Assembly: GCF_014779665.1 (NCBI RefSeq)
Contig: NZ_JACXYY010000009.1
Location: 124,001-188,000, forward strand
Direction: 5' to 3'
From: Nocardioides hwasunensis
Lineage (GTDB): Bacteria; Actinomycetota; Actinomycetes; Propionibacteriales; Nocardioidaceae
DNA: 64,000 nt
The notes under the pieces are model-generated. The model did no database searches, was not told the DNA's origin, and saw nothing but the letters and a program-made list of their open reading frames with translations. This document shows positions 8,649 through 17,196 of this stretch, piece by piece. The translations under genes were made by a program, and so were the position numbers. Numbering within the stretch: the stretch's first letter is position 1; each line of letters begins with the position of its first letter.

Positions 8649-8654
8649 TGGCGC

Positions 8655-10346
8655 ATGGCACGAGGTGGACGACAGGGCGATCCGATCGACTGGGTGACGC
8701 GCGCGGCGGACGACGCCGTACGGCACGCGGGCGAGGGCAACCTGGTGACCGTCGCGTCGGGGGCCTCGCCCAGCGGACCGATCCACCTCGGCAACCTGCG
8801 CGAGTTCATCACCCCGCACTTCGTGGCCGAGGAGCTGCGGCGTCGCGGCGTGCCCGTGCGACACCTGCACTCGTGGGACGACTTCGACCGCTTCCGCAAG
8901 GTGCCGGCCGGCGTGCCCGCCGAGTGGGCCGAGCACATCGGGCGGCCGCTGACCGCGGTGCCCGACCCGTGGGAGTGCCACTCCAGCTGGGCCGAGCACT
9001 TCAAGGCCCCGCTGCAGCAGTCGCTGCGCGACCTCGGCGTCGAGATGGAGGAGATCTCCCAGACGCAGATGTACACCTCCGGCGCCTACCGCGACCAGGT
9101 GCTCCTCGCCGTCTCGCGCCGCGACGAGATCGAGGCGGTGCTCGCGGCCCACCGCACCAAGAAGGTCACGCCCGACGAGGACGCCTCCGACCAGGAGGCC
9201 GCCGACCTCGCCGACTCCGTCGCCAACGAGGACGACGCGCCGGCCGGCGGCGACGCGATCGCCCGCTTCCCCTACCGGCCCTACTGCCGCGAGTGCGGGC
9301 GCGACACCGTCACCACCACGGCGTACGACGAGGCGATCACGACGCTGTCCTACACCTGCGCCTCCTGCGGCCACGAGGGCACGACGAACCTGTCGACCGA
9401 CACCGACGGCAAGCTCGTGTGGAAGGTCGACTGGCCGATGCGCTGGGCCTACGAGTCGGTGAACTTCGAGCCGGCCGGGCGCGACCACATGACGCCCGGC
9501 TCGTCCTACACCGTCGGCACCGAGCTGGTGAAGGCGATCTTCGGCTGGCGCGCGCCGGCACGCGTCATCTACGCCTTCGTCGGGTTCGCCGGAATGCAGA
9601 AGATGTCGTCCTCGGCCGGTGGCGTCCCGACGGCGACCGACGCCCTGCAGGTGCTCGAGGCGCCGATGGTGCGCTGGCTCTACGTCCGTCGCGCGCCCAC
9701 CCAGGCGTTCGACATCGACTTCGGTCCGGCGGTGGTGCGGCTCTACGACGAGTGGGACGCCCTGGGCCGCAAGGCCGCCGAGAAGTCCGACGTGGCGACG
9801 CTCGCCTGGGAGCGCGCCTCCTCGACGGCGGCCGGACGCCTGCCCACCCCCGCGGTGGCCGTTCCGTTCCGCACGCTGTCGTCGGTGGCAGACGTGACGG
9901 CCGGGTCGACCGACCTCATCAGCCGCGTCGTCGACGACCTCGGCTTCGCCCACGACGACGTCGACGACCTGCAACCGCGGCTCGCGCGAGCGATGGCGTG
10001 GACCGCGTCGCTGCCGGAGGACGAGCGCACCACCGTCCGGGAGACGCCCGACACCGAGCGGCTCGCCGCGCTCAGCGAGGACGAGGAGCGCTGGCTGCGG
10101 ATCTTCCTCGACCGCCTGCCCGCCGAGCCCGATCTCGACGCGGTGACCGCGGTCGTCTACGGCACGCCGAAGGTCGCGCGCGGCCTCGGCTTCGACGACG
10201 CCCCGACCGACCAGGTCAAGGCCGACCAGAAGGACTTCTTCCGGCTGCTCTACCAGCTGCTCGTCGCCGCCGACCGCGGCCCGCGCCTGCCCACGCTGGT
10301 CGTCGCCCTCGGCCCGGAGACCGTGCGCTCGCTGCTCGGTGCCTGA
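8655..10346 (+). CDS. lysS: Class I lysyl-tRNA synthetase
   Basis: Charges tRNA-Lys with lysine. It is the class I (archaeal-type) enzyme, unrelated in fold to the class II LysRS of most bacteria. The 563-residue protein has the Rossmann-fold HIGH variant PIHLGN (residues 42-47) and the KMSKS loop KMSSS (316-320). Two Cys pairs (YCRECG and YTCASCGHEG) look like a zinc site. The C-terminal half is helical, as in class I LysRS anticodon-binding domains. A short acidic insert (about 178-195, rich in Asp/Glu/Ala) follows RTKKVTPD. The start is supported by a TAGCCT box 6 nt upstream. Whether the genome also has a class II LysRS is not visible here. Confidence 0.95.
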   Translation: MARGGRQGDPIDWVTRAADDAVRHAGEGNLVTVASGASPSGPIHLGNLREFITPHFVAEELRRRGVPVRHLHSWDDFDRFRKVPAGVPAEWAEHIGRPLTAVPDPWECHSSWAEHFKAPLQQSLRDLGVEMEEISQTQMYTSGAYRDQVLLAVSRRDEIEAVLAAHRTKKVTPDEDASDQEAADLADSVANEDDAPAGGDAIARFPYRPYCRECGRDTVTTTAYDEAITTLSYTCASCGHEGTTNLSTDTDGKLVWKVDWPMRWAYESVNFEPAGRDHMTPGSSYTVGTELVKAIFGWRAPARVIYAFVGFAGMQKMSSSAGGVPTATDALQVLEAPMVRWLYVRRAPTQAFDIDFGPAVVRLYDEWDALGRKAAEKSDVATLAWERASSTAAGRLPTPAVAVPFRTLSSVADVTAGSTDLISRVVDDLGFAHDDVDDLQPRLARAMAWTASLPEDERTTVRETPDTERLAALSEDEERWLRIFLDRLPAEPDLDAVTAVVYGTPKVARGLGFDDAPTDQVKADQKDFFRLLYQLLVAADRGPRLPTLVVALGPETVRSLLGA

Positions 10347-10404
10347 TCCGACCACTCGTCGCACCTCTCCCCGGGGTTTTCCCGCCCGCGCGTCCACGCC
10401 CGGG

Positions 10405-10455
10405 GTCAGGCGGCCCATGGTCCGCCTGACCGACGCCATACCGTGCGACAAGCGT
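10405..10455 (+). repeat. Palindromic repeat, copy 1 (inverted relative to copy 2)
   Basis: A perfect 9-bp inverted repeat GTCAGGCGG / CCGCCTGAC (10405-10413 and 10422-10430) around CCCATGGT, continuing into a further 25 bp that matches the complement of 11690-11740 closely. The pair brackets the AbiEi-like gene. Confidence 0.8.
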
Positions 10456-10470
10456 CCGACGCATGTGCCC

Positions 10471-10509
10471 AGTGGCGCCGCCGACGGCGGGACGTGCCGT
10501 CGGGCCACT
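10471..10509 (+). terminator. Stem-loop downstream of lysS
   Basis: CCGACGGC / GCCGTCGG (10481-10488, 10496-10503) with a 7-nt loop, extended across a GCCG bulge by AGTGGC / GCCACT (10471-10476, 10504-10509). No T tract. It could end the lysS message or belong to the neighbouring repeat. Confidence 0.45.
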
Positions 10510-10599
10510 CACCGTCCCCAGGTCCGGCACGACACCGGTGATCAACAGGGCGTACGTCGATCAGTGGCGCGCGACGTGCCGCGGCCCGACGCTCGACGC

Positions 10600-11652
10600 A
10601 TGAGACCTGCACTTGCCGCGACCGCGGCCGCCCAAGACTGGATGTTCACCCGCGCCCAGGCCCTCCGGGCCGGCTACACCGAGCGAGAGATCAAGGCGCT
10701 CACGAGACCCGATGGACAGTGGGCGACGGTGCGCGTCGGCGTGTATTGCGTCCGCTCCCGTGTCGACGGCCTCGGCCACCGAGGCCGGTGGCTGCTCAAG
10801 GACATGGCAGCTGTGATCTCCAGCCGTCGGCCGGCCACCATGAGCCATGACTCTGCGGCCCGCGTGCTGCGGATCGACACCCTCGACCCACCGGTGCCCG
10901 GCAGTCACCTCACGCTTCTCGGCAAGCACGGAAGTCGCACCAACAGCGGGCTGACGCGTCACCGGGACGCGCTGCCGCTGTGCGTCGAGCTCGTCGACGG
11001 CGTGGTGTGCACGTCGTACGCACGAACGGCCATCGACGTCGCTCGGTGGCACGGTTATCTCCACGGTCTGGTCGCCGTCGACTCGGTGCGTCGTATCGGC
11101 GTGCCCGTGGCCGATCTCGAGGCTGAGCTCGAGCGCATGACCCACCACCCGCGCATCGCCACAGCACGTGCGGCGGTCAGGGACTCGACCTCCGGCGCGG
11201 AATCCGTGCTCGAGACCCTCGGCCGCGAGCTGGTCGAGTCGCTCGGGATCGGGGACGTGGACACACAGTTCGCGGTGAGGATCGCTGACGGTCGCACCGT
11301 CTGGCTCGACATCAGGGTCGGTTGCCACTTCTTCGAGTGCGAGGGGAAGGTCAAGCTCACTCCCGTCGACGAGGGAGGTGTCGCTACGACGTCACCCCAG
11401 GACGTCGCGTGGAAGCAGCAGGGGCGGCGGGTGGAGGTCTGTGCTGAGGGGTTCGGGATCTCGCAGATCCGGTGGACCGACTGCTTCGGCCAGGCCAGGG
11501 ACAGGGCTCGCGTGCGGCTCCTCCGGGAGTACGCAGTCTCCGAGACGAGGTTCGGGCGCGCACCGACCGCAGAACAGCTGGCATTCGCCGCCGCGCACCC
11601 GCGGCGCAGGCCGTCACGTCTCTGGGTCCCCGGTCTCGACGCGGCGGCCTGA
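10600..11652 (+). CDS. AbiEi-type antitoxin-domain protein with PD-(D/E)XK-like C-terminus
   Basis: About 350 residues. The N-terminus (TAAAQDWMFTRAQALRAGYTEREIKALT, then RVGVYCV) matches the winged-helix domain of AbiEi-family antitoxins of type IV toxin-antitoxin systems. The C-terminal part has GAESVLE, then VWLDIRV and FFECEGKVK, an E...D...ExK arrangement resembling the Vsr/DUF559 nuclease fold. Nuclease activity is inference. No AbiEii nucleotidyltransferase toxin lies beside it, so it is not a complete AbiE system. The ATG at 10600 is chosen because the domain begins there; the open frame extends further upstream through the repeat. Inverted repeat copies on both sides suggest an acquired or movable cassette. 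Confidence 0.72.
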   Translation: MRPALAATAAAQDWMFTRAQALRAGYTEREIKALTRPDGQWATVRVGVYCVRSRVDGLGHRGRWLLKDMAAVISSRRPATMSHDSAARVLRIDTLDPPVPGSHLTLLGKHGSRTNSGLTRHRDALPLCVELVDGVVCTSYARTAIDVARWHGYLHGLVAVDSVRRIGVPVADLEAELERMTHHPRIATARAAVRDSTSGAESVLETLGRELVESLGIGDVDTQFAVRIADGRTVWLDIRVGCHFFECEGKVKLTPVDEGGVATTSPQDVAWKQQGRRVEVCAEGFGISQIRWTDCFGQARDRARVRLLREYAVSETRFGRAPTAEQLAFAAAHPRRRPSRLWVPGLDAAA

Positions 11653-11679
11653 GGTGAGCGTCGTACCGGGTGCTGGGAC

Positions 11680-11749
11680 ACCTTCGTGGACGGTTGTCGC
11701 ACGGCATGCCGTCGGTCAGGCGGCCCATGGTCCGCTCAACCCGAAGGTG
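11680..11749 (-). repeat. Palindromic repeat, copy 2, with short terminal inverted repeats
   Basis: Bases 11690-11740 read on the minus strand match 10411-10455 closely: the CCGCCTGACCGACG core and CCGTGCGACAA are shared. This copy is itself bracketed by CACCTTCG (11680-11687) and CGAAGGTG (11742-11749). Its inner palindrome is degraded on one arm. Confidence 0.72.
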
Positions 11750-11808
11750 GGACACCGACGAGACGCCGGGCGTGACGGCGCCGACCACAGGCATGGGAGG
11801 CTGAGCCC

Positions 11809-12228
11809 ATGACCTCCAGCTTCGGTGGCGACCTCATGGCCGGTCCCCCGCCCACCCACCTGCCCGCCGACCCCGCTGACGCCGAGCTCGCGGGTGGCGA
11901 CGCGCCGGCAGTGGTCGTACGCCGCCACCCGGCGTCGCCGGCCGCCTGGGCCTCTCTCGCCCAGCAGGCGCAGGACGCGGGGGCGGACGACGTGACCGTC
12001 TACGCCTATGCCCGCGTCGGCTACCACCGCTCCCTGGACAACCTGCGCCGCAACGGCTGGAAGGGCCACGGGCCCGTGCCGTGGGAGCACGAGCCGAACC
12101 GTGGCTTCCTGCGCTCGCTCGCTCTCCTCGCCCTGGCTGCGCGCGCCATCGGCGAGACCGCGGAGTGGGAGCGCTGCTCGACCTTCCTGCGCGACTCGAG
12201 CGCCGCTGCGGCCGACGAGCTGCTCTGA
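11809..12228 (+). CDS. DUF3151 domain protein
   Basis: A 139-residue soluble protein. It has the conserved DUF3151 block VYAYARVGYHRSLDNLRRNGWKGHG followed by PVPWEHEPNRGFLRSL, an almost invariant actinobacterial sequence. The RHPASPAAWASLA segment before it and the C-terminal helices also fit. Function is unknown. The family is often found near fructose-bisphosphate aldolase in actinobacteria; here the aldolase gene lies about 3.8 kb away on the other strand. The ATG follows GGGAGG with good spacing. Confidence 0.88.
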   Translation: MTSSFGGDLMAGPPPTHLPADPADAELAGGDAPAVVVRRHPASPAAWASLAQQAQDAGADDVTVYAYARVGYHRSLDNLRRNGWKGHGPVPWEHEPNRGFLRSLALLALAARAIGETAEWERCSTFLRDSSAAAADELL

Positions 12229-12274
12229 CGCCGCGCCGCTGACGACCTGCATGTGACCCCGGTCACAGCGGGAG

Positions 12275-12280
12275 TAGTGT
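12275..12280 (+). promoter_or_regulatory. Putative -10 box of the DUF3311/symporter operon
   Basis: TAGTGT, then 7 nt, then the GTG at 12288. Confidence 0.45.
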
Positions 12281-12287
12281 CGCGCGG

Positions 12288-12569
12288 GTGACTTCCGGGA
12301 ACACACCACAGACGCGCCCCGCACCCGAGGTGCCACCGACCGACAAGACGAAGATGGCGATCGCCGGCGTGCTGCTGGCGATCCCGATCATCGCCCTCCT
12401 CTGGGTCCCCCACTACGCGAAGGTCGAGCCGCGGCTCTTCGGCTTCCCGTTCTTCTTCTGGTACCAGTTCGTCTGGGTCTTCGTCTGCTCCGGCCTCACC
12501 TACACCGCCTACCGGCTGACCCTCTCGGCGCGTGGCAGGACCACGCACAAGGTGGGTGAGGACCGATGA
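12288..12569 (+). CDS. DUF3311 small membrane protein
   Basis: A 93-residue protein with two predicted membrane helices (MAIAGVLLAIPIIALLWVP and FFFWYQFVWVFVCSGLTYTA) and a short charged tail. DUF3311 proteins are typically encoded directly before a sodium:solute symporter and are presumed to be accessory subunits. That is the case here, with a 4-bp ATGA overlap, which implies translational coupling. The GTG start follows a TAGTGT box by 7 nt. Confidence 0.85.
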   Translation: MTSGNTPQTRPAPEVPPTDKTKMAIAGVLLAIPIIALLWVPHYAKVEPRLFGFPFFFWYQFVWVFVCSGLTYTAYRLTLSARGRTTHKVGEDR

Positions 12570-14296
12570 CGCCGCAGCTCACGGTCCTCGCGGCCGACAC
12601 CGACGGTGTCAACGGCGTCGCGCTCACCGTCCTGATCGTGCTCTTCCTGCTCGTGACGGTCGCCGGCTTCATGGCCAGCCGCTTCAAGCGCGCCGAGTCG
12701 ATGGAGTCGCTCGAGGAGTGGGGACTGGGCGGTCGCACCTTCGGCACCTGGATCACCTGGTTCCTGCTCGGCGGCGACCTCTACACGGCGTACACGTTCG
12801 TCGCGGTGCCCGCGGCGATGTTCGCGACCGGCGCGGTGGCCGGCTTCTTCGCCGTGCCCTACACGATCATCCTCTACCCGATCATCTTCATCTTCATGGC
12901 GCGACTGTGGTCGGTCAGCCACCGCCACGGCTACGTCACGACGGCGGACTTCGTCCGCGGGAGGTACGACGACCGCGGGCTGTCGCTCGCCATCGCGGTC
13001 ACCGGCTTCGTGGCCACGATGCCCTACATCGCGCTCCAGCTCGTCGGCATCCAGGCGGTGCTCGAGGTGGCTGGCCTCGGCGGCGGCGACAACATCGTCG
13101 CCAAGGACGCGCCCCTCTTCATCGCCTTCGCGGTGCTCGCCGCCTACACCTACTCCAGCGGCCTGCGGGCCCCGGCGGTGATCGCGTTCGTGAAGGACAT
13201 CCTGATCTACCTCGTGATCATCGTCGCGGTGATCTACCTCCCCGGGAAGGTCGGCGGCTGGGAGGCGATCTTCGGGGCGGCACAGGACAAGATGGACGCC
13301 AACAACGCCGCCGCGGTCGAGGCCGGGCTGCCGCCCGCGTCGTCGTTCATCCCCGGCTCGGGGGCCTTCTGGGCCTACGCCACCTTGGCGCTCGGTTCGG
13401 CGATGGCGCTGTTCATGTATCCGCACTCGGTCACCGCGTCGCTGTCGTCGAACTCCCGCAACACGATCCGTCGCAACGCCTCGATCCTGCCGGCGTACTC
13501 CTTCGTGCTCGGCCTGCTGGCCCTGCTCGGCTGGGTCGCCATCGCCGCCGGGACGCAGCCGATCGGCCTCGACGGCGAGCCCAACGCGCAGCTGGTGATC
13601 CCGCAGCTCTTCGAGGACATGTTCCCGGCGTGGTTCGCCGGCGTGGCCTTCTCCGCGATCGCGATCGGCGCGCTCGTGCCGGCCGCGATCATGTCGATCG
13701 CCGCGGCGAACACGTTCAGCCGCAACATCTACAAGGAGTGGATCAAGCGCGACGCCACACCGGCGCAGGAGGCGAAGGTCTCCAAGCTGATGTCGCTGCT
13801 GGTGAAGGCGTTCGCGCTGGTCTTCGTGCTGACGCTCGACAAGCAGAACGCGATCAACTTCCAGCTCCTCGGCGGCATCTGGATCATGCAGACCTTCCCC
13901 GCGGTGGTCTTCAGCCTCTTCACGCGCTGGTTCCACCGCTACGGCCTGCTGCTGGGCTGGGCCGTGGGCATGGTCTACGGGACGGTGAAGGCCTACCAGG
14001 TCGTCAACCCGGCGACCGGCAAGCACTTCGGCGGCTCGTCGGCGCTCATCCCCGGCATCGGCGAGATGGGCTACATCGCCGTGACGGCGTTCGTGATGAA
14101 CGTGGTCGTCGCCGTGGTGGTCACCGCGATCCTGCACGCGGTCAAGGTCTCCAACGGACGCGACGAGACGATCCCGTTCGACTACTTCGCCGACGCCGAC
14201 GACCCGCGCGTGCAGAAGGACCTCGTCGAGCACGAGGCGCACGACGAGGGCTACGCCGACCCGGACGGCGTTGCGGGCGACGCACCGCCACGCTGA
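12566..14296 (+). CDS. Sodium:solute symporter family permease (MctP-like)
   Basis: A 576-residue SSS-family carrier with about 13 hydrophobic helices. Conserved features include GLGGRTFGTWITWFLLGGDLYTAYTFVA near the N-terminus, the SHRHGYVTTADFVRGRY loop and MYPHSVTASLSS in the middle. Pairing with DUF3311 is typical of monocarboxylate (lactate, pyruvate, acetate) or amino-acid permeases of the MctP type; the substrate is inferred from that and is not proven. Start overlaps the DUF3311 stop (ATGA). A strong hairpin follows at 14313-14349, so the operon likely ends here. Confidence 0.88.
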   Translation: MTPQLTVLAADTDGVNGVALTVLIVLFLLVTVAGFMASRFKRAESMESLEEWGLGGRTFGTWITWFLLGGDLYTAYTFVAVPAAMFATGAVAGFFAVPYTIILYPIIFIFMARLWSVSHRHGYVTTADFVRGRYDDRGLSLAIAVTGFVATMPYIALQLVGIQAVLEVAGLGGGDNIVAKDAPLFIAFAVLAAYTYSSGLRAPAVIAFVKDILIYLVIIVAVIYLPGKVGGWEAIFGAAQDKMDANNAAAVEAGLPPASSFIPGSGAFWAYATLALGSAMALFMYPHSVTASLSSNSRNTIRRNASILPAYSFVLGLLALLGWVAIAAGTQPIGLDGEPNAQLVIPQLFEDMFPAWFAGVAFSAIAIGALVPAAIMSIAAANTFSRNIYKEWIKRDATPAQEAKVSKLMSLLVKAFALVFVLTLDKQNAINFQLLGGIWIMQTFPAVVFSLFTRWFHRYGLLLGWAVGMVYGTVKAYQVVNPATGKHFGGSSALIPGIGEMGYIAVTAFVMNVVVAVVVTAILHAVKVSNGRDETIPFDYFADADDPRVQKDLVEHEAHDEGYADPDGVAGDAPPR

Positions 14297-14312
14297 CGGC
14301 GTACGACGACGT

Positions 14313-14349
14313 CCACCCCGGTGCTGGGAAAACCCTTCCACCGGGGTGG
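14313..14349 (+). terminator. Hairpin after the symporter gene
   Basis: Perfect 11-bp arms CCACCCCGGTG (14313-14323) and CACCGGGGTGG (14339-14349), with an inner GGGAAAACCC mini-stem. No T tract. It separates the symporter operon from the MFS gene. Confidence 0.6.
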
Positions 14350-14383
14350 AATCGTCGCGGGCCACCGGGTGTTCACTGAGGAC

Positions 14384-15907
14384 GTGACCTCTTCCACCGA
14401 GACCGCCGCGCAGACTGACGAGAAGAACGCGTGGCCCGCCCTCTGGGCTCTGTGCATCGGCTTCTTCATGATCCTGGTCGACACCACGATCGTCAGCGTC
14501 GCGACGCCGGCGATCATCGAGGACCTGCAGGCCGGGGTGAACGAGGTCGTCTGGGTCACCAGCGCCTACCTCCTGGCGTACGCCGTCCCGGTGCTGATCA
14601 CGGGCCGGCTCGGCGACCGCTTCGGCCCGAAGAACCTCTACCTGATCGGCCTCACCGTCTTCACGATCGCCTCGCTCGCGTGCGGGCTGACGACGACGAT
14701 CGAGGGACTGATCGCCGCGCGCGTCGCGCAGGGGCTCGGAGCGTCGATGATGACGCCGCAGACGATGGCGGTGATCACCCGGATCTTCCCGCTGGAGCGG
14801 CGCGGGTCGGCGATGGCCCTGTGGGGCGCGACGGCCGGCGTGGCCACGCTCGTCGGTCCGATCGCCGGCGGCGTGCTGGTCGACAGCCTCGGCTGGGAGT
14901 GGATCTTCTTCGTCAACATCCCGGTCGGGGTCGTCGCGTTCGTGCTGGCCTGGCGGCTGGTGCCGAGCCTGGGGACCAACGACCACCGCTTCGACTGGCT
15001 CGGCGTGGCGCTGAGCGGCGCCGGCATGTTCCTGCTGGTCTTCGGCATCCAGGAGGGCGAGCAGTACGACTGGTCGACGATCACCGGGCCGATCACGGTG
15101 TGGCGGCTGATCATCGCCGGCCTGGTGGTGCTGGCGCTCTTCGTGTGGTGGCAGGCGCGCAACCGACGCGAGCCGCTCGTCCCGCTGAACCTCTTCGCCG
15201 ACCGCAACTTCTCGGTCTCCAACGTCGCGATCACCACGGTGTCCTTCGCCTTCACCGCGATGGGTTTCCCGCTGATGCTGTGGGCCCAGCTGGTCCGGGG
15301 CTACTCGCCGACCGAGGCCGGGCTCCTCCTGGCGCCGATGGCGATCGCGTCCATCGTGACCGCCCGGATCGCCGGGCAGCTGACCGACCGCATCCACCCG
15401 CGCGTGCTCACCCTCGGCGGCTTCGCCGGTCTCGGTGTGGCGCTCGCGCTGCTCTCGATGGCACTCGCTCCGGACACCCCGCTGTGGGAGCTCGTCGTGA
15501 TCTTCGCCCTGGTCGGTGTGGGCAGCTCGTTCCTCTGGGGCCCGCTGGCCACCACGGCCAACCGCAACCTGCCTCCGGAGCGCGCCGGCGCGGGATCAGG
15601 GGTCTACAACGCGACGCGCCAGGTGGGCGCGGTGCTCGGCTCCGCGGCGATCGCCGTGCTGATCGACGCCCGGCTCGCGGCCAACGGGCTGACGTTCTCG
15701 CCGTCCGAGGGTGCGGCCGGCGGCGGGACGCTGCCGGCGCAGGTCGCCGGGCCGTTCACCGACGCGATGGCCCAGTCGCTCCTGCTGCTCCCGGCCGTGC
15801 TGGCGCTCGGCCTGGTCGCGGTGCTGTTCTTCGAGCGCCCGCGTCACTTCGCCGCGCGTCCGGGCGCCCACGCGACGGAGCCCGTCGCCGCGTCGCGCGA
15901 GGCCTGA
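14384..15907 (+). CDS. MFS transporter, DHA2 (EmrB/QacA) family
   Basis: About 507 residues and 14 predicted helices, the drug:H+ antiporter-2 layout. Motif A appears as ITGRLGDRFGPKNLYLIG, and helix 1 has the family sequence FFMILVDTTIVSVATPAI. A second half begins after a cytoplasmic loop near TDRIHPRVLTLGG. It probably exports a toxic compound or drug; substrate unknown. The GTG at 14384 behind GAGG is chosen over GTG 14321, which lies inside the preceding terminator-like hairpin. No regulator gene is adjacent. Convergent with the aldolase gene across a large hairpin. Confidence 0.87.
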   Translation: MTSSTETAAQTDEKNAWPALWALCIGFFMILVDTTIVSVATPAIIEDLQAGVNEVVWVTSAYLLAYAVPVLITGRLGDRFGPKNLYLIGLTVFTIASLACGLTTTIEGLIAARVAQGLGASMMTPQTMAVITRIFPLERRGSAMALWGATAGVATLVGPIAGGVLVDSLGWEWIFFVNIPVGVVAFVLAWRLVPSLGTNDHRFDWLGVALSGAGMFLLVFGIQEGEQYDWSTITGPITVWRLIIAGLVVLALFVWWQARNRREPLVPLNLFADRNFSVSNVAITTVSFAFTAMGFPLMLWAQLVRGYSPTEAGLLLAPMAIASIVTARIAGQLTDRIHPRVLTLGGFAGLGVALALLSMALAPDTPLWELVVIFALVGVGSSFLWGPLATTANRNLPPERAGAGSGVYNATRQVGAVLGSAAIAVLIDARLAANGLTFSPSEGAAGGGTLPAQVAGPFTDAMAQSLLLLPAVLALGLVAVLFFERPRHFAARPGAHATEPVAASREA

Positions 15908-15930
15908 GCCTCAACGAGCGACACCCTCGA

Positions 15931-15980
15931 GCGGTGGCACAGCCACGTTCCGCGCGTTGCGAACGTGGCTGGACCACCGC
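15931..15980. terminator. Bidirectional terminator-like nested hairpin
   Basis: Perfect arms AGCCACGTTC / GAACGTGGCT (15941-15950, 15961-15970), enlarged by GCGGTGG / CCACCGC (15931-15937, 15974-15980). It lies between two convergent genes, so it can serve both. Confidence 0.65.
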
Positions 15981-15991
15981 CCAGCGGCAGG

Positions 15992-17026
15992 TCAGCCGGC
16001 GAGCGAGGTGCCCGCGGAGCGGAGGTTCTGGCAGGCCTCGACGATGCGCGCGGCCATGCCGGCCTCTCCGGCCTTGCCCCAGGCGCGGGGGTCGTACATC
16101 TTCTTGTTGCCGACCTCGCCGTCGACCTTCAGCACGCCGTCGTAGTTGGCGAACATGTGGGCCGCGACCGGCCGGGTGAAGGCGTACTGGGTGTCGGTGT
16201 CGACGTTCATCTTCACGACGCCGAAGTCGACCGCGTCGCTGATCTCCTGCGCGGTCGAGCCCGAGCCGCCGTGGAAGACGAGGTCGAACGGGCGGGCGTC
16301 GGCGCCGAGGCCGAGCTCGGCGGCGGCCGCCTCCTGCGCGGACTTGAGGATCTCCGGGCGGAGCTTGACGTTGCCCGGCTTGTAGACGCCGTGCACGTTG
16401 CCGAAGGTCAGGGCGGTCATGTAGCGGCCGCGCTCGCCGGCACCGAGAGCCTTGATCGTGGCGATGGCGTCCTCGGGGGTCGTGTAGAGCTGGTCGTTGA
16501 TCTCGTTGGCGACGCCGTCCTCCTCGCCGCCGACGACACCGACCTCGATCTCGAGGATGATCTGGGCCGCGGCGCACTTGGCGAGCAGCTCCTCGGCGAT
16601 CTCGAGGTTCTCACCCATCGGAACGGCCGAGCCGTCCCACATGTGCGACTGGAACAGCGGGGCCTCGCCGCGGGCCACTCGCTCGGCGGAGATGTCGAGC
16701 AGCGGGCGCACGAAGCCGTCGAGCTTGTCCTTCGGGCAGTGGTCGGTGTGCAGCGCGATGTTGACGGGATAGTTCTTCGCGACCTCGGCGGCGTAGGCCG
16801 CGAAGGCGACCGAGCCGGTGACCATGTCCTTGACCGAGGGGCCGGAGAGATACTCCGCGCCACCGGTGGAGACCTGGATGATGCCGTCGGAGCCGGCGTC
16901 CGCAAAGCCCTTCAGCGCGGCGTTGAGGGTCTGGGACGAGGACACGTTGATGGCCGGGTAGGCGAAGGACTTGTCCTTCGCGGCGTCCAGCATCTGCGCG
17001 TACACCTCGGGGGTGGCGATGGGCAT
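15992..17026 (-). CDS. fbaA: Class II fructose-bisphosphate aldolase
   Basis: Cleaves fructose 1,6-bisphosphate to two trioses in glycolysis and the reverse in gluconeogenesis. The 344-residue size is that of class IIA enzymes. Zinc-site and catalytic motifs are visible: NIALHTDHCPKDKLDG, the acidic EIEVGVVGGEEDG, NVHGVYKPGNVKLRP, and VFHGGSGST with the downstream NVDTDTQYAFTRPV. The ATG at 17024-17026 follows GAGGAGA. A TAGGGT box lies 50 nt upstream, giving a normal leader, unlike many neighbours. Monocistronic by position. Confidence 0.96.
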   Translation of the reverse strand: MPIATPEVYAQMLDAAKDKSFAYPAINVSSSQTLNAALKGFADAGSDGIIQVSTGGAEYLSGPSVKDMVTGSVAFAAYAAEVAKNYPVNIALHTDHCPKDKLDGFVRPLLDISAERVARGEAPLFQSHMWDGSAVPMGENLEIAEELLAKCAAAQIILEIEVGVVGGEEDGVANEINDQLYTTPEDAIATIKALGAGERGRYMTALTFGNVHGVYKPGNVKLRPEILKSAQEAAAAELGLGADARPFDLVFHGGSGSTAQEISDAVDFGVVKMNVDTDTQYAFTRPVAAHMFANYDGVLKVDGEVGNKKMYDPRAWGKAGEAGMAARIVEACQNLRSAGTSLAG

Positions 17027-17075
17027 CGGGAGATCTCCTCAGCAGGCTTCGTGTGCGGTCCGTCAGGCGACCCCA

Positions 17076-17081
17076 ACCCTA
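17076..17081 (-). promoter_or_regulatory. Putative -10 box of fbaA
   Basis: TAGGGT on the minus strand, about 50 nt before the ATG. A CCGAC-CA-GTCGG palindrome (17089-17100) lies just upstream. Confidence 0.35.
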
Positions 17082-17196
17082 GTGGCTACCGACCAGTCGG
17101 CCAGAGGGCGCGGACACGGTCCCAGATCGTGACAACCGATCAGCGCGTCGCTCCGTGTGGACCCGTGGAAGGCTCACCCCGGGGGAAGGATCGCGC

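Noticed and set aside
7218..10508. 1096-codon minus-strand frame over the HTH regulator and lysS
   Set aside because: No family motifs; Arg/Gly/Ala/His-rich translation typical of an antisense shadow of two well-identified genes.
14321..14383. Earlier GTG start for the MFS gene at 14321
   Set aside because: That codon lies inside a perfect hairpin; the GTG at 14384 has a purine-rich site before it and gives a normal N-terminus.
12509..15397. 962-codon minus-strand frame over the symporter and MFS genes
   Set aside because: Charged low-complexity translation, no known domain; the plus strand has clear transporters.
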